Counted from the first letter of the stretch, positions 36,534 through 49,316 are shown. The stretch: 64,000 bases of DNA from Globodera rostochiensis (GCA_018350325.1 JAEVLN010000001.1:1291501-1355500), one strand, 5' to 3'. The notes: generated from the letters alone by a model not told the origin. Made by a program: numbers and translations.

Positions 36534-38463
36534 CTAACTCAACCCGTTATTATTAATGCTGTTAATGGTGCCGTTCTGACTGTTGGACAACCCGGCCATG
36601 TGGCCCTGGACTGCGGAGGCAACCTGCAAATGAACATTTAAAAAAAAAATAGACAATTTCGAGAAGTAATTTTTGTTTGCGGGACCAACCCTTCATGAAA
36701 ATAATAAAACCCATATTCATTTGTTCACTAAGCGAGTATGAAGGCACGAAATCAAAAAATTTTGACCTCTTTCCAATTTTCGGCAAAAAACAACTCCTGC
36801 AATTTGAAGAATGTCATGGCGGTGAGCAACGAGTCCGAGCCGGCCTGATGACATTGGCCGATGCGCGGGACGTGCAACTGATCGGCAAGCTTTAAAAAAA
36901 TGAATTTTTTTTTAACTAAAACATTTGATTTGACGATATATTTGTGTAGTTTAGGCACGATGGAAAAGGTTGAATGGCTTAGGGGGTTTTTCAGAAAAAT
37001 AAAAAAAGTTGAACCTCTTGAAGTCCGCCTTTCAGCATGGCATCGCGAGGTCCAGCCTGCCGCAACAGTATTTTGATGTCGAAACTATTCGGGAACAGTT
37101 TACGATGGAAGCGAAAGAAGTCCTTCTCGTCCTCGGGCAGTTTTACCAACATAATGGCCTATTTAAACCAATAAAAAAAAATTTTTTTTTTTGAAAAACC
37201 CTGATAAGGTAGCCAAAGTCGAAGCAGCTGTGGAAGGTCAGCCAAGTGATACGCGGCTCAACCACCAGTCCGGAGGTGGTCAACAGCTCTCCGAAATCCT
37301 CCAATTTGATGCCCTCTGTCTGCAAAATATGTGTAAAAAAATCGATAGGACTAACAGCTGATTTTTCTCTGAAAATGGGTAAATTTTTGAGGCTTCCTAG
37401 ACATTCCGGGCCGAACCCATAGGCACCTCATTTCCAATACCTGGTGTTTGTTAAAGTCGAAGCCGGCCGCCTTGAGCAGCTCCAGCGAAGTGTGCGCAAA
37501 TGAGTCGGTGCTCGGGTCAAAGTGCAAATTGAATTGGAAAATGTCGCGGCCAGGCGGCAACTGGCCCTTCTCATTCGTCAGAGTGAAGCCGACCTAAATA
37601 ATGAAAATTCACGAAAAATCCACAGTCAGAGACAATAGCTACCATTTCTATCCAAAAATCTAAACCCATTAAAAAAATTATCCCACCAATTGTAACACGC
37701 TAAAACCCACAAAAAATGTAAGAATAGGTAATACTAAAGTTGACCCCCCCCCCCCATTATTCGAAAAATATATTCATAAAAGTCATGCAAAATTCACTAA
37801 TTTTAGCCTCAAAATCATTCAAAGCATGAATTTGATCATTATTTGCTTTTTTCGTTGGAAATTGTGGTTTTTGAATGATTTTGAGCTAAAATTGAAAGAT
37901 TCTTCGAATTCGGGTCTGGGATTCGAAATGGAGCTCAAATTCGGATTCTTTGACCCCAAAAGCCACCTAGAACACGTTTTGCATGCTTTTTTTTTCAAAA
38001 AATGGGGAGGAAAGGGGCCAACTGTAATATTGCCAGAAATTAAAGGACAATATATAGTTATAAAAAATACTTCAAAACCTGAATAAGCTTCAGGCAGTCC
38101 ACGTTGAGCCTCAACTGCTGATAATTGAAGTCTTCCTTGCTGCGGAATTGGCCCACCGGTGTTGCAATGACGCCCGGGTACTGAAATAATAAAAAAAATC
38201 ATAGACACTCCCAGCAATATTCCATTGTTTTTAATTGGGATAGGGTGAGAAACGCTTTAAAAAAAATTCATGCCAACAATTCTCCAAAATTTTATAATAG
38301 AATTTGACTTATTTTGCCGCACTTCAGTGTCCATGGCCACGAAGGGATAGGCGTCGATAAGATCGCGCAACTTGGCAAACTCCGCCTCCAAGTTGTTCGC
38401 CCAAACGTCGTGCAAAGTGATCTCCTTAAATGAACTCGGGAAGGCGTTTGTCGTAACAGTCAT
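36534..38463 (-). CDS. ccf-1: CCR4-NOT deadenylase subunit CAF1 (CNOT7/8)
   Basis: DEDD-type 3'-5' exonuclease that shortens poly(A) tails in the CCR4-NOT complex. It starts [20 protein letters not shown] at 38463. The exonuclease core shows [11 protein letters not shown] joined to [10 protein letters not shown] (first acidic pair), [33 protein letters not shown] (second Asp), [16 protein letters not shown] and [14 protein letters not shown] (last Asp with His upstream). The C-terminus is a short Asn/Ser-rich tail ending NGLS, stop at 36534-36536. Length and order match CNOT7. Introns carry a C tract at about 37744 and AT-rich sequence. An in-frame upstream ATG exists, but MTVTTNAF fits better. 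Confidence 0.93.
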
Positions 38464-39556
38464 CGGGCGCCTCCGTTTTTTTGTTTGTTGCGGCAGCAGA
38501 GGAAAACAGTCAAAGGAAAAAACTAATTTTGCTCGCAAAATCCTAAAAATGAAGCGCAAATAAAACTGGTGATTCAAATTTCAATCTACATAAATGGCGC
38601 ACCCGGGCTTGATCTTTGCCGAATCTGATCCAAGGGTTATTTTTGGGCTGGTATCACAGAGACATCATTTAAGTCAACATTTTTTTAGGGAACGGATTAG
38701 TTTTAGGGAACGGATTAGGTAATACATTTTGCATAACTATGTACAAGGGCGTAGCCAGGGGGGCGGGCCTCCCCCCCCCCCGAAAATTTTTTTGAGAGAA
38801 AAAAAACCAAAGGGGGGACCCTTTTGTTTTTCAAATGTGGACCAAAAATACACCCCCTAAGAATCGACTTTTTTTGATTTTTCAAAAAATACACCCCTTC
38901 GACTTTTGGATCACCCCCCCCCCCGAAAAAAATTCCTGGCAACGCCCTTGCCTATGTATATATTTTTTTTAGTCCAATTAATTCGATAAAATTATATTTA
39001 GATCAATATGTATGTAGGTATCAGGGCACATAAATTAGCGCCCAATGAATGATTTTGAGAATTGAATGGTACCGTTGTAAAGCCTCAAAAACAGTACAAA
39101 AATTGTGAAGAGGCATTTGACCTATTTGAATTCGTTGTACCATTTTATCACCATTTACAGTCTCATTGAGAAGTGTTGACTGTACATAATGTAAACATTA
39201 AACAGGAAAACCCCCAGCTTCAGATTTGAGGTATTCCGCCTGTTTCCAATATTATGTATAAATAATTCATAAGTCCGTTCTTTCGGTGCCCTTTGTTGAC
39301 AGCATTAGCCATTTCGGAGTTGGACTTTCTTGATTTTTAAGCTTTGACACTTTTTTCCCTCCCCCAGTAGTCATATTTTGCCATTTTCTCTCCCTATCTT
39401 TTGTTTTTTCACTTTCTTATGCTGACGTTGAAATAAATTTTAAATGACCAATTCCATTCGAGGCCAACATTATTTTTAACCTGATTAAAATTACAACCCT
39501 ATTTAGAAATCATTTTTAGAGTTTTTCATTCATCTACATAAAAAAATCAAAATTCT
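38464..39556. other. divergent intergenic region (CAF1 / ERLEC1)
   Basis: It contains a complete small MITE (38744-38950). The rest is AT-rich with no gene seen. Both promoters should lie here. Confidence 0.5.
38744..38950. mobile_element. hAT-type MITE, CGTAGCC family copy 3 (short)
   Basis: The ends are caagggcgtagccagg and a nearly complementary cctggcaacgcccttg. The flanking octamers actatgta (38736-38743) and cctatgta (38951-38958) match at 7 of 8 positions. At 207 bp it is the shortest copy and lacks the hairpin module. Confidence 0.85.
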
Positions 39557-42500
39557 ATGCGAGTCGGCACCAAATTTTTTGCTCTGCGACGACGATGGCA
39601 TTTTTTGTTGGCCATCTCAGTTATGATCATGACGTTGCCGCTCCGTACTTCATCCGTTGTTGAGCTGAAAGAGTTGGACTACCTTCGCGCACTTGACGAT
39701 TCCATCTCCTACAGAATTGTGTTTAGGCCAGTGTTATTTATTCTTTTTTATGATTCGAAAGGATTCGGCGAATTTCAATTTGTTCTGATAAATCCACAGG
39801 ATTTCAGGCCGTTCGACGAGTTGCCTGAGAAATACCTGAACTCACTGCTCACCACCACGAGCCCAACAACAACTTCAGCGCAGACCACAACAGTTGCACA
39901 GTCGGCATTCTCAGAACCAGGTTGGTACTTTTAGATATGCACCCATTCTAGCCAGTTTAAAATGCATTGTTGGAGTGTAAAACATCTTTTTACTAGCTAA
40001 ACATATTTTTAGACAGCCCAGACGATGACACAAATAAAAAATCGGAGGAGATTGAGCAAAGTGACCAGAGTCAGCAGCGAGCGACATCGTCAAGCAGTAG
40101 TTCGGACACAACAGAACAGCACAAATTGGTCAGAATTGTGTCTGATGATGCGGAGGAATACCAATGCATGTTGCCCGTTTTGGCTCCTTCCGTGCGTATA
40201 TTACTATTGTTTATTTACTCATAGTGCTAATAACAATTTGCCATTTATTTAGTCAAAAAAACGCATTGAATCTTACCACGGGCCGAGCCCGGCGGAGCTG
40301 GTCCAGTCCATATACAGGGACCAGATCTGCTCCTATCGCATCGAGTCCTACTGGAACTACGAGCTGTGCCACGGCCGCTATGTGCTGCAGTATCACGAGG
40401 ACAAGGAGAGCAAGCAGCGCACAGAATACTTCCTGGGCAACTTCGTCGCCAAAAATGCGGAAGTGGTCTGCATTTAAACTATTTTTATAATTTCGACAAT
40501 TTTTAGGAGGCCAAAAATATTTTTATAATTTCGACAATTTTTAGGAGGCCAAAAACTTTGATCAGTTGAGCCCTCCGACTCGCAAATTGGGCGACGACCG
40601 CCTCGCCTATTATCCGGTTACTTATACCCATGGAACGGTGAGGGACCAAAAAAAGTAACAAAACAAAAATTGGGGAAAAATGATTTTAGGTCTGCGACTT
40701 GACTGGCAAGCCCCGACAGGTTACTGTTCTGTATGTCTGCGATGAGGTTTTTTTCTTCAATTTACTACTAAAAATAGAATTATTAGTAATCCGAACACAA
40801 TGCTCTTATCTCTTTATCTCTATCATATAAAATTGCCAAATCAGAAAAATGTGTCGTGTCACTTTTTGTGTTTGAATGTTTGCAGGAGGGGCGCCAAAAC
40901 ATTCACTCAATCAACGAGGTTTCCTCCTGTCACTATGAGCTTATTGTGCTGTCCAGCGAGATTTGTGCACATCCATCCTTTCAAGTGCACCCTATTTGTT
41001 TAATAAATTTTATTAATTTATTTTTAAAAAATTGTTTGTTTTTTTTTGAAGCGTCCGCCTGCCAAAGAATACGAAATTCGCTGCTACGCCACCGCCGCGG
41101 TTGCCGCGCTCGATGAAAGTGACGAATCGGCGCATGACCCAAAGCCAAAAGCGCTGCAAAAATTGGAGGAAGAGCAGCGAAAGGAGTTCTTCGGCGAGTA
41201 CGGCCTCTACCGGAGTTCGTCCCCGGCCCAGTCGACAAAGAATGTGTTCGCCAAAATCTTGAAGGTCAGTCTTCTCAGTTTTTTTTTAAATTCTTGAATA
41301 TTTAAAATTTTTATCCAAAAATTTTAAAAAGTTGGATGAGGACGCATTGGAGGCCGGCTTCAACCAACTTAACGCCATTTTGGAGGCCATCAAGAAGTCG
41401 AATGCACCAAGTCAACAGCGGGACGGAGCAGGAACAGATGGTGGATCCACTCCGGGGGGAGGCGATGGGGCAGCTTCTGCCCATTCGGTAGTTTCCAATG
41501 GCTTATGGCATGGATGGATCAATTTTTGATATTAACAGGTGTTTTGCACCAACGGCGTACCCAGGGAGGGGGGGGGGGGTAAGAAAAATGCAATAAAACA
41601 AAAAACAACACACCCTTAAAGATTTTTATGTTTGTATGTCTCTTTAAGCCGCCAAAGCACGGCAGCGTTAATGAGCCATCATTGGTCGAACGTTTTTGGC
41701 GTGGTGACGTGTGTCTACAGGGCGGCACCGGATGGTGGAAACACGAGGTGTGCTTTGGCCGTACAGTCAGCCAATATCATGAGGAGGTGGACGGCACGGA
41801 CAGCGCCAAGCGGCAGTCGATTTTGCTTGGCAAATTTGACGAGGCTGTGCACAAAGTATAAGTACTCATTAAAAAAAACAAAATTTTGATTTATCATTTC
41901 CTTTTCAGGCCTGGGCCACTGAGCATCCTGGGAAAGCCGTGGAGCGCAAGGTGGACGGCACGGTGATGCAGGTGTCGCACATGTACACCCAGGGAGATGT
42001 GTGTGTTGAGACGGGCGCACATCGGTTAGGAGCGGCTGGGTGTGGAGACCAGAATTTAGATGCTTTTTGCAGGGACTGTCAGGTGCGTATCAAGTGTCGG
42101 GAAGACATCAGTGCCCAGAAGGTGTTCATCTATATGTTGGAAGTGAGATCTTTGTGTTAATTTCAGATTTTAATTCACTGTCTAGCTTTTTTTATTTACT
42201 CTTTTCCAATTATTCGTGATTTATTATTAATTTAAATTTGACGTTTTTTATTAAGCCCAGCACTTGCTCCTACGTGGTGGTGCTCGAGTCGGCCATGTTC
42301 TGTGCCAGATTGCAGCATGTTGACGAGTTTGGAATGTTGTCGGCGGAAGCCGCCGCTTTGATTGACGAAGAGGCGGCGGCACAGCAACCGAATAAGCAGC
42401 TGAAGGACAAATTGACGAAGCGCACTTTTGGCGACACGACGATGGTCTTTGACTTGGCAAATCAGGTCCACAAAAAGGCGATGAGAAAAGAATGGCCAAT

Positions 42501-42848
42501 GACCCGAAAATCAACCATCCATTATTTACACTCTTTCAGGAAGAGATTATGCGCGTTGTGCGGAATCTGATCGAAGGAGCTGGCGATGGCCAGGTGTTGG
42601 TCAGTGCGGCCAAGCTAAAATTTGGCAAAAGTGCTGCTGCTGTTGTTGAGGAGGAGGAGGAGGAAGTGAACAGAGAAGCAAAACAGCAGGCGGGAGAGGG
42701 CGGCGTTGAAGAAGAGGACACAGACAACGAGGCGGAACAGCGGAGAGTGGAGGGTGAAGAAAGCAATGAAGTGCGAGGCGGTGGAGAGAGTACAGGGGAC
42801 GGGCAGAGAGAAGCAAAGAATGTTGAGGCGAGGGGCGGAGAGCTGTGA
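39557..42848 (+). CDS. ERLEC1: ERLEC1/XTP3-B-like ER lectin with two MRH domains
   Basis: Lectin of ER-associated degradation that recognises trimmed N-glycans and hands clients to the HRD1 ligase. The start MRVGTKFFALRRRWHFLLAI gives a signal peptide. A Thr/Ser-rich linker follows, then MRH domain 1 (ICSYRIESYWNYELCHGRYV, QYHEDKESKQRTEYFLG, GTVCDLTGKPRQ, SCHYELIV). A central region follows, then MRH domain 2 (WKHEVCFGRTVSQYHEE, ILLGKFDEA, GDVCVETG, STCSYVVVLES). The C-terminus is an acidic Glu-rich tail to TGA 42846-42848. The first intron starts with GC (39727). An acceptor is duplicated near 40490-40556. A truncated CGTAGCC-type terminus lies in the intron near 41550. Confidence 0.9.
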
Positions 42849-43386
42849 TCAGATTTATATTTAAGTACTTCCAACGAGTGTGACCTTTTTGCTTCTGTCC
42901 CCACCAACCTCTGATGGACCGGTATTTGATTCAGCCAAATTCACCAAGGTGTGTCTTGTTATCGTGAAAAATTGTTTAACTTTTGGGTGATCAAACTACC
43001 CAACTTTGTAGCAAATCCTCAAAAAAGAGTGACAAATCAGTTTTGAACATCCAAAAGTCCTGATCATCAGTGTTTTGTGTTAACGGCTAAAGCGAATATA
43101 ACTCAAAAATGTGATGATGGCTACCCCATCCATAATAGATTTAAACATTTATTTCCATATCTGTTTCACCTTCGTAAATAAATCCTCTTTCCCTCCCCAT
43201 TCGTTCTTTTTTCAAATTATATTGTTTTATTTATTTATTTTACCATGCTATGTAGCAGAAAGGGATAAACTGTATTATTTGGTGTGCACCAATTAGTGTA
43301 TGAAAACAGTAAGTGACTATTTTTGCTGCAAAAGTGGCAATCAAAAATCCGCGAGTCAAAAAAAATCACTATTTCAATTTGCCTAT
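42849..43386. other. convergent spacer (ERLEC1 / NitFhit)
   Basis: Both neighbouring genes end here. AT-rich 3' UTR sequence only; no repeat or gene is recognised. Confidence 0.5.
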
Positions 43387-45804
43387 TCATTCCCCCTTCC
43401 GTCGCTTTTCTTCTGCCAGCCATTGCCGGTAGCGCGTCGCCTCTGATGCCATTTCATCTACGCAACGCGCCTCCCTCTGCCCCTCGTGGCCTTGCAACAC
43501 GGCATACAACCGGTCCGGATTGTTTCCGAAGTCGTTGTCTATGCGCGGTAGCACATGCACATGGACGTGCTGACAAAGAAACACGTCGATGGACGAATTT
43601 AATGCTGGGTGGGTTATAAAGAAACAAGTCACACCTTCACCGTCTGGCCAGCATGTGGACCGTCTTGCACACATTGGGTGAACGAGTCGGTTCCGTAGAT
43701 GCTCTCCAACATTTTCTGCACATTTTTGGCCACCACAAACAGATCAGCTGTTTCCTGATCGCTGAGTTCAGTGAGACGGTTGGCCGCACGCAATGGAGAG
43801 ACCAAAACATCTGACAAATATGACTTTTTTAATCGCTTTTGAACGAGCCACTTAATCATTTCTCACTAAAGAACAGTTTACTCTACAATTTAATTCATTA
43901 CGTTACTGGTAAAATTGTCCATTGCACCGATTCAAAAACACTCACGTCCAGGCACCAACGGCTTGAGGTTGACAAAAGCAAAACAGTGTGAGCTCCGCAA
44001 AAAGCACTGGCTTCCATCAATTTTTACATGGCCAAATTGGAATGTGGCAGTGTCTGTGGCAAAAACAATTGCGATTTACCGTAAAAACTGAAAATGGTAG
44101 AAAATGAATATTTCCCGAACAAAATTTACCCCTCCCCCCAAAATGCGCGCTTTTTGTGAATAAGAATGACTTATGGCTTGAATTTTTGTCCGTTTTTAAG
44201 CTCGAGATTAGAGATGACAACTACCGATCGCCCCACACCTTACCTTTAGGCTCCACGTGTTCATTGTAGTGCACTGTGTACAGATCGGAGCGCCGGTGCG
44301 AAAAAACAGGCTGATTCTTGCGCACTTCCTCCACGTAGTCCAAGTCCAACTCCGCAAAACAGATATCTATTTTTAAATCCGCAATTAAATGCATTTAGAA
44401 AGCTCGTATGTCCATTTTTTGAGGGAAAAAAACGTTTTCCTAAGCTTACCCTCTTTGTCCGAACACTGCGCAACCACTGTCCCCCACGGGTCAACCACCA
44501 TTGAGTGCCCGTATGAAATTCGCTTGTCATTGTGTTTGCCCGTCTGTGCCGCTGCCACCACATAACATTGGCATTCGATGGCACGCGCGCGAAGGAGAGA
44601 CTGAATATCGGCTCAGTTTATAGTGATTTGAAAATTATTGAATGTGTTGTGTACTGACTCTTCTCTAACCTATTAAAAATGTTCAAAAAATCACTTTTAC
44701 ATTTAAGTAATAAAACGCAGAAAACCCACTCACTTCCCAATGGGCCATTCCGGTGTTCAGTGTGAACGAGGAGGGAAAAGAGAGCACCTCGGCCCCTCTG
44801 TGTCGATGGTACAGCGAAAGTTCGGGAAAGCGCAAGTCGTAGCAAATGGACAGACCGAGACGGCCAACCGGCGTTTCCACCGGGGGCACCAACTCAAAAA
44901 ATAAAAATTTTACTAATATATAATACGTACACATCAATAAACATTAAAACGCAAAAAATATTTATTTTGTAAAGCAAAACTGTTTAGGTAGGGCTTAAAA
45001 AATCTCAATTAAATTACTTTGATTAATTATTAGAGGTTAAGGTTTTTAAAAATCACTTAAAAGGTGAAAACCACTTATTAGTCTTATGAAAAAGTCACTT
45101 TGTGTCCGTGGGAAGAGAATTCACTTTCCATCAGCCGCACTTTGCCCGGCAAGTCCAAGTCGAAAAGGTGCAATTTGTCGTATTCGGCACGCGTTTTGCC
45201 CTCCGCGTCGATCACCAAATGGGTATTACGGGGAAACTGAGCAGCAGGTAAGTCGGCACGCTGAATTTTCGTTTTATTAAATTTATTTTTAATCATTTTT
45301 GGACAATTTTTTGAGTCGATTGAACAATTCGTATACATTTTATGAATTCTTGATTATTCCAATTATTACGTAATTGTTCCAAAAAATGATTGCCTTGTGA
45401 TGGAAGCCGCCCAGCGACAGCCAAATGCCGTGCTGTTTGGCCAATTCGCGAAATTGGGCAATGTATTGGCTCTTCTCGCACATCGCCTGGTTAATTTGTT
45501 CAACGACGTTGCGCCCAATGTAATCAAAGCACTCCGGCAGAAAAACCATCTGAATGTTGTATTTTAACACTCGTCGTAGTTGTTTATAGTTTTTCAATTG
45601 ATCAAATTGCAGCACTTTTAGGCACGAACTCAAATATATCCGATCACAGTTAAAATCACCAAGCTTTTCTTCCCCCACCTTACAGTCGTCCCTCGCGCCT
45701 GCCCGTTTGATCAGCCGCGCGCACTGCTCAAAGTTGTGCTGGAGGTCATGCTGCACGTTCAGTTGACAAACAGCGATTAGCGCACGCCTGCTACATGCAC
45801 TCAT
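43387..45804 (-). CDS. nft-1: NitFhit: nitrilase-like amidase fused to Fhit diadenosine hydrolase
   Basis: In nematodes and flies Nit1 and Fhit are one protein. The nitrilase half starts [20 protein letters not shown] at 45804. Its Glu-Lys-Cys triad is visible in [22 protein letters not shown] and [19 protein letters not shown]-type sequence ([20 protein letters not shown]) and [15 protein letters not shown] follow. The Fhit half contains GHVLVSPLR-type sequence near 43810, [10 protein letters not shown] and the histidine triad [11 protein letters not shown], then a C-terminal helix ending [10 protein letters not shown], stop at 43387-43389. Nit converts deaminated glutathione; Fhit hydrolyses Ap3A. 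The fusion is the normal state in this phylum. Confidence 0.94.
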
Positions 45805-46289
45805 CGCCTCCTGGGACGAATATACTTCAAATTGATTAGAATCTATTATCGTAATTGTGGTGCGAATTTGGGGACAACGATTGGCATTTGGGGATCACGA
45901 ATTTGGGAGCCATTTAGAAAAGATATCAATAAAAAAATAATGTATGCGAGCAAATTTATTGGTGTTTACCCAACTCTTTAAGCGCCCCTTTCAATGGGGA
46001 CTCAATGTCGGGACCCCCATCTCCAAAAGTCTTGTCCCCAATTGTCGGGTAGCCGACCATAAACCATCGTGATCGGAAGATTATAAACTGACAAAAATTA
46101 TACTAATCAAAGTGTAAAGAAACACTGTAATAAACAATAAAATCGATTAACAGACAAGGCGATTTGTTAAATAAGTAACTCAAAAATCGATTTACTCGAA
46201 TTATTTAAACAATTTGTTTGAGCCTTTGAAAGAAAAACAATAATAATAGCATGCGACAAATAAGCGCATCTATTCGATAACAAGTACAC
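45805..46289. other. spacer upstream of NitFhit
   Basis: AT-rich sequence holding the NitFhit promoter and the 3' UTR of the FAM210 gene. No gene or repeat is recognised. Confidence 0.5.
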
Positions 46290-48561
46290 TTAGTCCAGCT
46301 TGATTCTCGTTCTTGAGGACGATTGTTTCTTTCCGTTGCCTGAAACAATTTTCTTTTCAAATACCAAAAATTCAAACTACAAAACCACTATTTTGGTGCC
46401 GTGCTGCTTTTTTGGTACGCCGTCGCAGCCGTTGGCGTTCGATGAGGAGGTCAAGCCGTTGGCGTACCGTCAGGTCGATCTCGCGCGTTGTACGCAGTTT
46501 ACCCCAGCGGCGCAATGCGTTGAACGTCAAGCGAATGCCGACCAGAGTGCACGCGTAACGAAATGGAGTCGCAATCTGTTGATTTTGGGAGAGGTGGAAC
46601 TACTATACTAGGTCGTATCATAAAAAATGTCGTTTTCGAGAATTTTTTTTTGTTTTGTAATAAAAATTCAACTTTTTTTAAATGTATTTTGTTCGCCTGA
46701 ATGTTGACATTTTTATACCAAATTTGTCATGTTCAATGAGATTTTCCAATTTTTGTAAAAAAAATTATTTCAAAAAGCGACATTTTTTATGATGCGACCT
46801 AATATTGTAAATGTTCAATGATTTGAAAACACTAAAAAATGAATTCAAAACAATGACTCCAAGATGGGCCAGGACCCGATTTTCCAAAACAAAAGTCTTG
46901 TTTTGTTACAAAACAAAAAATTGCCGTCACTTGCATGCCTTGTAAAGAATGAGTGCAGCAACAGCGTAGCCGGCAGATGGTGGCACATTGCGCACTTTGT
47001 CCACCCAATGGTCGGGCAGGTGGAGACGCTCCAACAGCGCCACCACGTCCATTCCGCTAAAATGATGCCGTTTTCAGAAAATAACATTGACACATATTAA
47101 TGTCAAAAAAAAAGCGTGCTCGCACATTTGCGAGTAGGGGTCATTAGCGTCTGGCCACTAGCGTCTCAGGGACGTTTGGCAGCTCATTACTTTTTTTAAG
47201 ACTGGCCAATCTTCATAATCTTTATATCATTCGAAAGCTCTAAATGATTAGAAGATATATGTCAGCAGCTACGAACCGGTTCGATGCTCTATTAAAAAGT
47301 TCTACATGAAAAAGTGCAAACATCGGACTTTTTCATTGGTTTCTGGTCATAACTTTGTTCAACTTTATCCAATGCTTTTCGAATGCTTATAAATAGCTTC
47401 GTCTTATTACGGCCTTTCGAATGATATAAAGATTATGAAGATTGGCCAGTCTTGAAAAAAGTTATGAGCTGCCAAATGTCCCTGAGACGCTAGTGGCCAG
47501 ACGCTAATGGCCCCCTTCGCACATTTGCGCCCCCACATTTGAGTCCCCCACTTTTGCGCCCCAGATGGAGAAAAAAAATTCATTTTCGATAACATTTTCG
47601 AAAAGCTGTTCGCTCATTGTCGGCCCTTTCATTTCTGCCGTTGCATTAACTTGAATATGGGTACCAAATTCTTCGGATCCGATCGTTTCGGCGCGACCAG
47701 TTCGGCGCCCACCCACACAAAAAATATTATTTTGGCGCCGACAAACCTTAATTTGTTAACGCAAATTAGGCTCAGGCCTAAACCTAAGCTAGCTTAGGCC
47801 TAAGCCTAACGAACCCCAAGCCAGGGTGGCTTAGGCCTAAGCCTAACGAACCCCTAAATCTTTAACTTTTCCCCAGTGTGGAGGGCGCAAAAGTGGGGGC
47901 GCAAATGTGGGGGCGCAAAAGTGGGGGCGCAAATGTGGGCTAACCAAAAAAGTACTTTTTTAAGACAGATTCAGTTTAAATATAGGTAAGATTTAATTGC
48001 CTATTATTTTTTTTGCCCACCTTTTAATAGCAAAGTAAAGTGCAGCGAACCAAACGCTGCACACCGCAAAATGCACCGGCAAAGCGATGTACCAATAACT
48101 AAAGAAAATGAGCAAACATTGGAAGAACCCGTGAAAATTGAATTCATTAAATTAATCAGGAGAGGGGACAAAGAAAAAATTGGATTGATTTGGAAAATGA
48201 TTCAAACCCTTAATCGTTTTATTGACCGACCGCTTGAAATAATAGTGGATTTTGGCGAAAAATTTCTCCGGAACTTTTTCCTCCTTTTGTGCTTCAATGA
48301 TTCGCATTTTGCGTTCATAAAGCTCTTTGCTCATCGTCAGTCGACCCTAAAAAATTGCCAATTTTATTGTAAAAACAACGGCTTTTGGGAAGAAAGAAAA
48401 CGCACAAATTTGATCCGCTTTCTATCCGTGCCCCCATTTTGATGCGATGCCGAAGGGACGGAGGCGGAAGAGCCGAGCCTGACGAGTCCATGTTGAGGAG
48501 ACCAAAGCCTAATCAAAGCCTTGAAATTTTTTTTTGTTTGTAAATCCGACCAATAAAACAT
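46290..48561 (-). CDS. FAM210 (DUF1279) mitochondrial membrane protein
   Basis: Mitochondrial protein family; human FAM210A supports mitochondrial translation. Exons 48561-48406, 48346-48231, 48098-48021, 47056-46939, 46575-46419 and 46339-46290 join in phase to 224 residues. The core matches DUF1279: YWYIALPVHFAVCSVWFAAL, FAIKSGMDVVALLERL, PPSAGYAVAALILYK directly joined to IATPFRYACTLVGIR, then LTFNALRRWGKL and a basic coiled tail. The fourth intron begins with GC (46938), needed to give the conserved YKIATP. The start at 48561 and exon 1 are tentative; their basic residues fit a transit peptide. Intron 3 (47057-48020) carries nested foldback repeats, and intron 4 contains a mariner-like element only beyond 46576. 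Confidence 0.82.
46611..46799. mobile_element. mariner-like MITE with TA target site
   Basis: The terminal inverted repeats start ggtcgtatcataaaaaatgt and match the other end with one substitution. TA dinucleotides flank both sides (46609-46610 and 46800-46801), the Tc1/mariner target pattern. At 189 bp it has no ORF. It lies in the FAM210 intron 46576-46938. Confidence 0.87.
47120..47945. repeat. nested foldback repeats
   Basis: An inner foldback (about 47137-47515) has arms starting ggtcattagcgtctggccac and extending through ctcagggacgtttggc to tatcattcgaaagc. It is flanked on both sides by copies of cgcacatttgcg. An outer pair, built from gcgcaaaagtgggg and gcgcaaatgtgggg units, spans about 47527-47575 and 47876-47941. 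The region 47750-47860 is rich in taggcctaagcctaacgaac, shared with the foldback near 50450. It lies within the FAM210 gene. Confidence 0.75.
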
Positions 48562-49316
48562 TTAATCAAAAAAGTGGATAAAATCATTGCCTTACACTGT
48601 TTAAGACGGATGCATGTTGAAAACAGTGCAGTTGAAGCGAGTACTTGCCGAAGTGTCTTATTGTTAGGCCCATCATTCCCATGGATGACAACTTCAAAAT
48701 TTCTATTTTTAATAGAATTATTGTACCCAATCAGGTGACAAATTTAAAGTCAGAACCCAAATCAAATACCGTTACTCTTATTTTGAGTTCCAGACCAAAG
48801 GCAATTTTTTGTACTTTTAATTGGAACAATAATGCATGACCCGACTTGCACGGGATTTTGATCAAGCGACAAAAAAATGATCACCCATTCAGGTCTGCAG
48901 GCGACACGCCCGACGAAAAACAATCCATTTGGTATGCTCATGAAAATAACAAAGACACAGAAATCTAAAACATGTATAAAAAGTACAAAAAAAATTAGAG
49001 AAAATGTAATTGAAATAAACAAATTTGGGAAAAATATGAAAAGTGTACCATAATTTATTCATATGATCAACAGTGAATAAAAAGCAACAGCAACAAGCAA
49101 AAAGTTAATGTCAATTTCGAATTCCAATCAAAATTAAAGGACAACCCAAAATTTCCTCTTCAAAAAAGAGTGAACATACCACCCAAATCAAAGTAACATT
49201 GTTTTTGAATAGAGAAGGCCCAAATTGCAGACGAAACAAAGGTAACATGACGTATAAAAAAATCCAATGCTCACAGCTAAAAGATTAAAGTCGCATTTTT
49301 TCCAAAGTGCGCAACA
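48562..49316. other. spacer between FAM210 and TRAP-delta
   Basis: AT-rich same-strand spacer. No gene or repeat is recognised. It should contain the FAM210 promoter and the TRAP-delta 3' UTR. Confidence 0.45.

Noticed and set aside
37826..38086. Plus-strand ORF in a CAF1 intron
   Set aside because: Phe-rich translation of AT-rich intron DNA with no start context or homology signal.
42536..42907. Ser/Pro-rich minus-strand frame
   Set aside because: It is the complement of the Glu-rich ERLEC1 tail; low-complexity shadows of this kind are expected.
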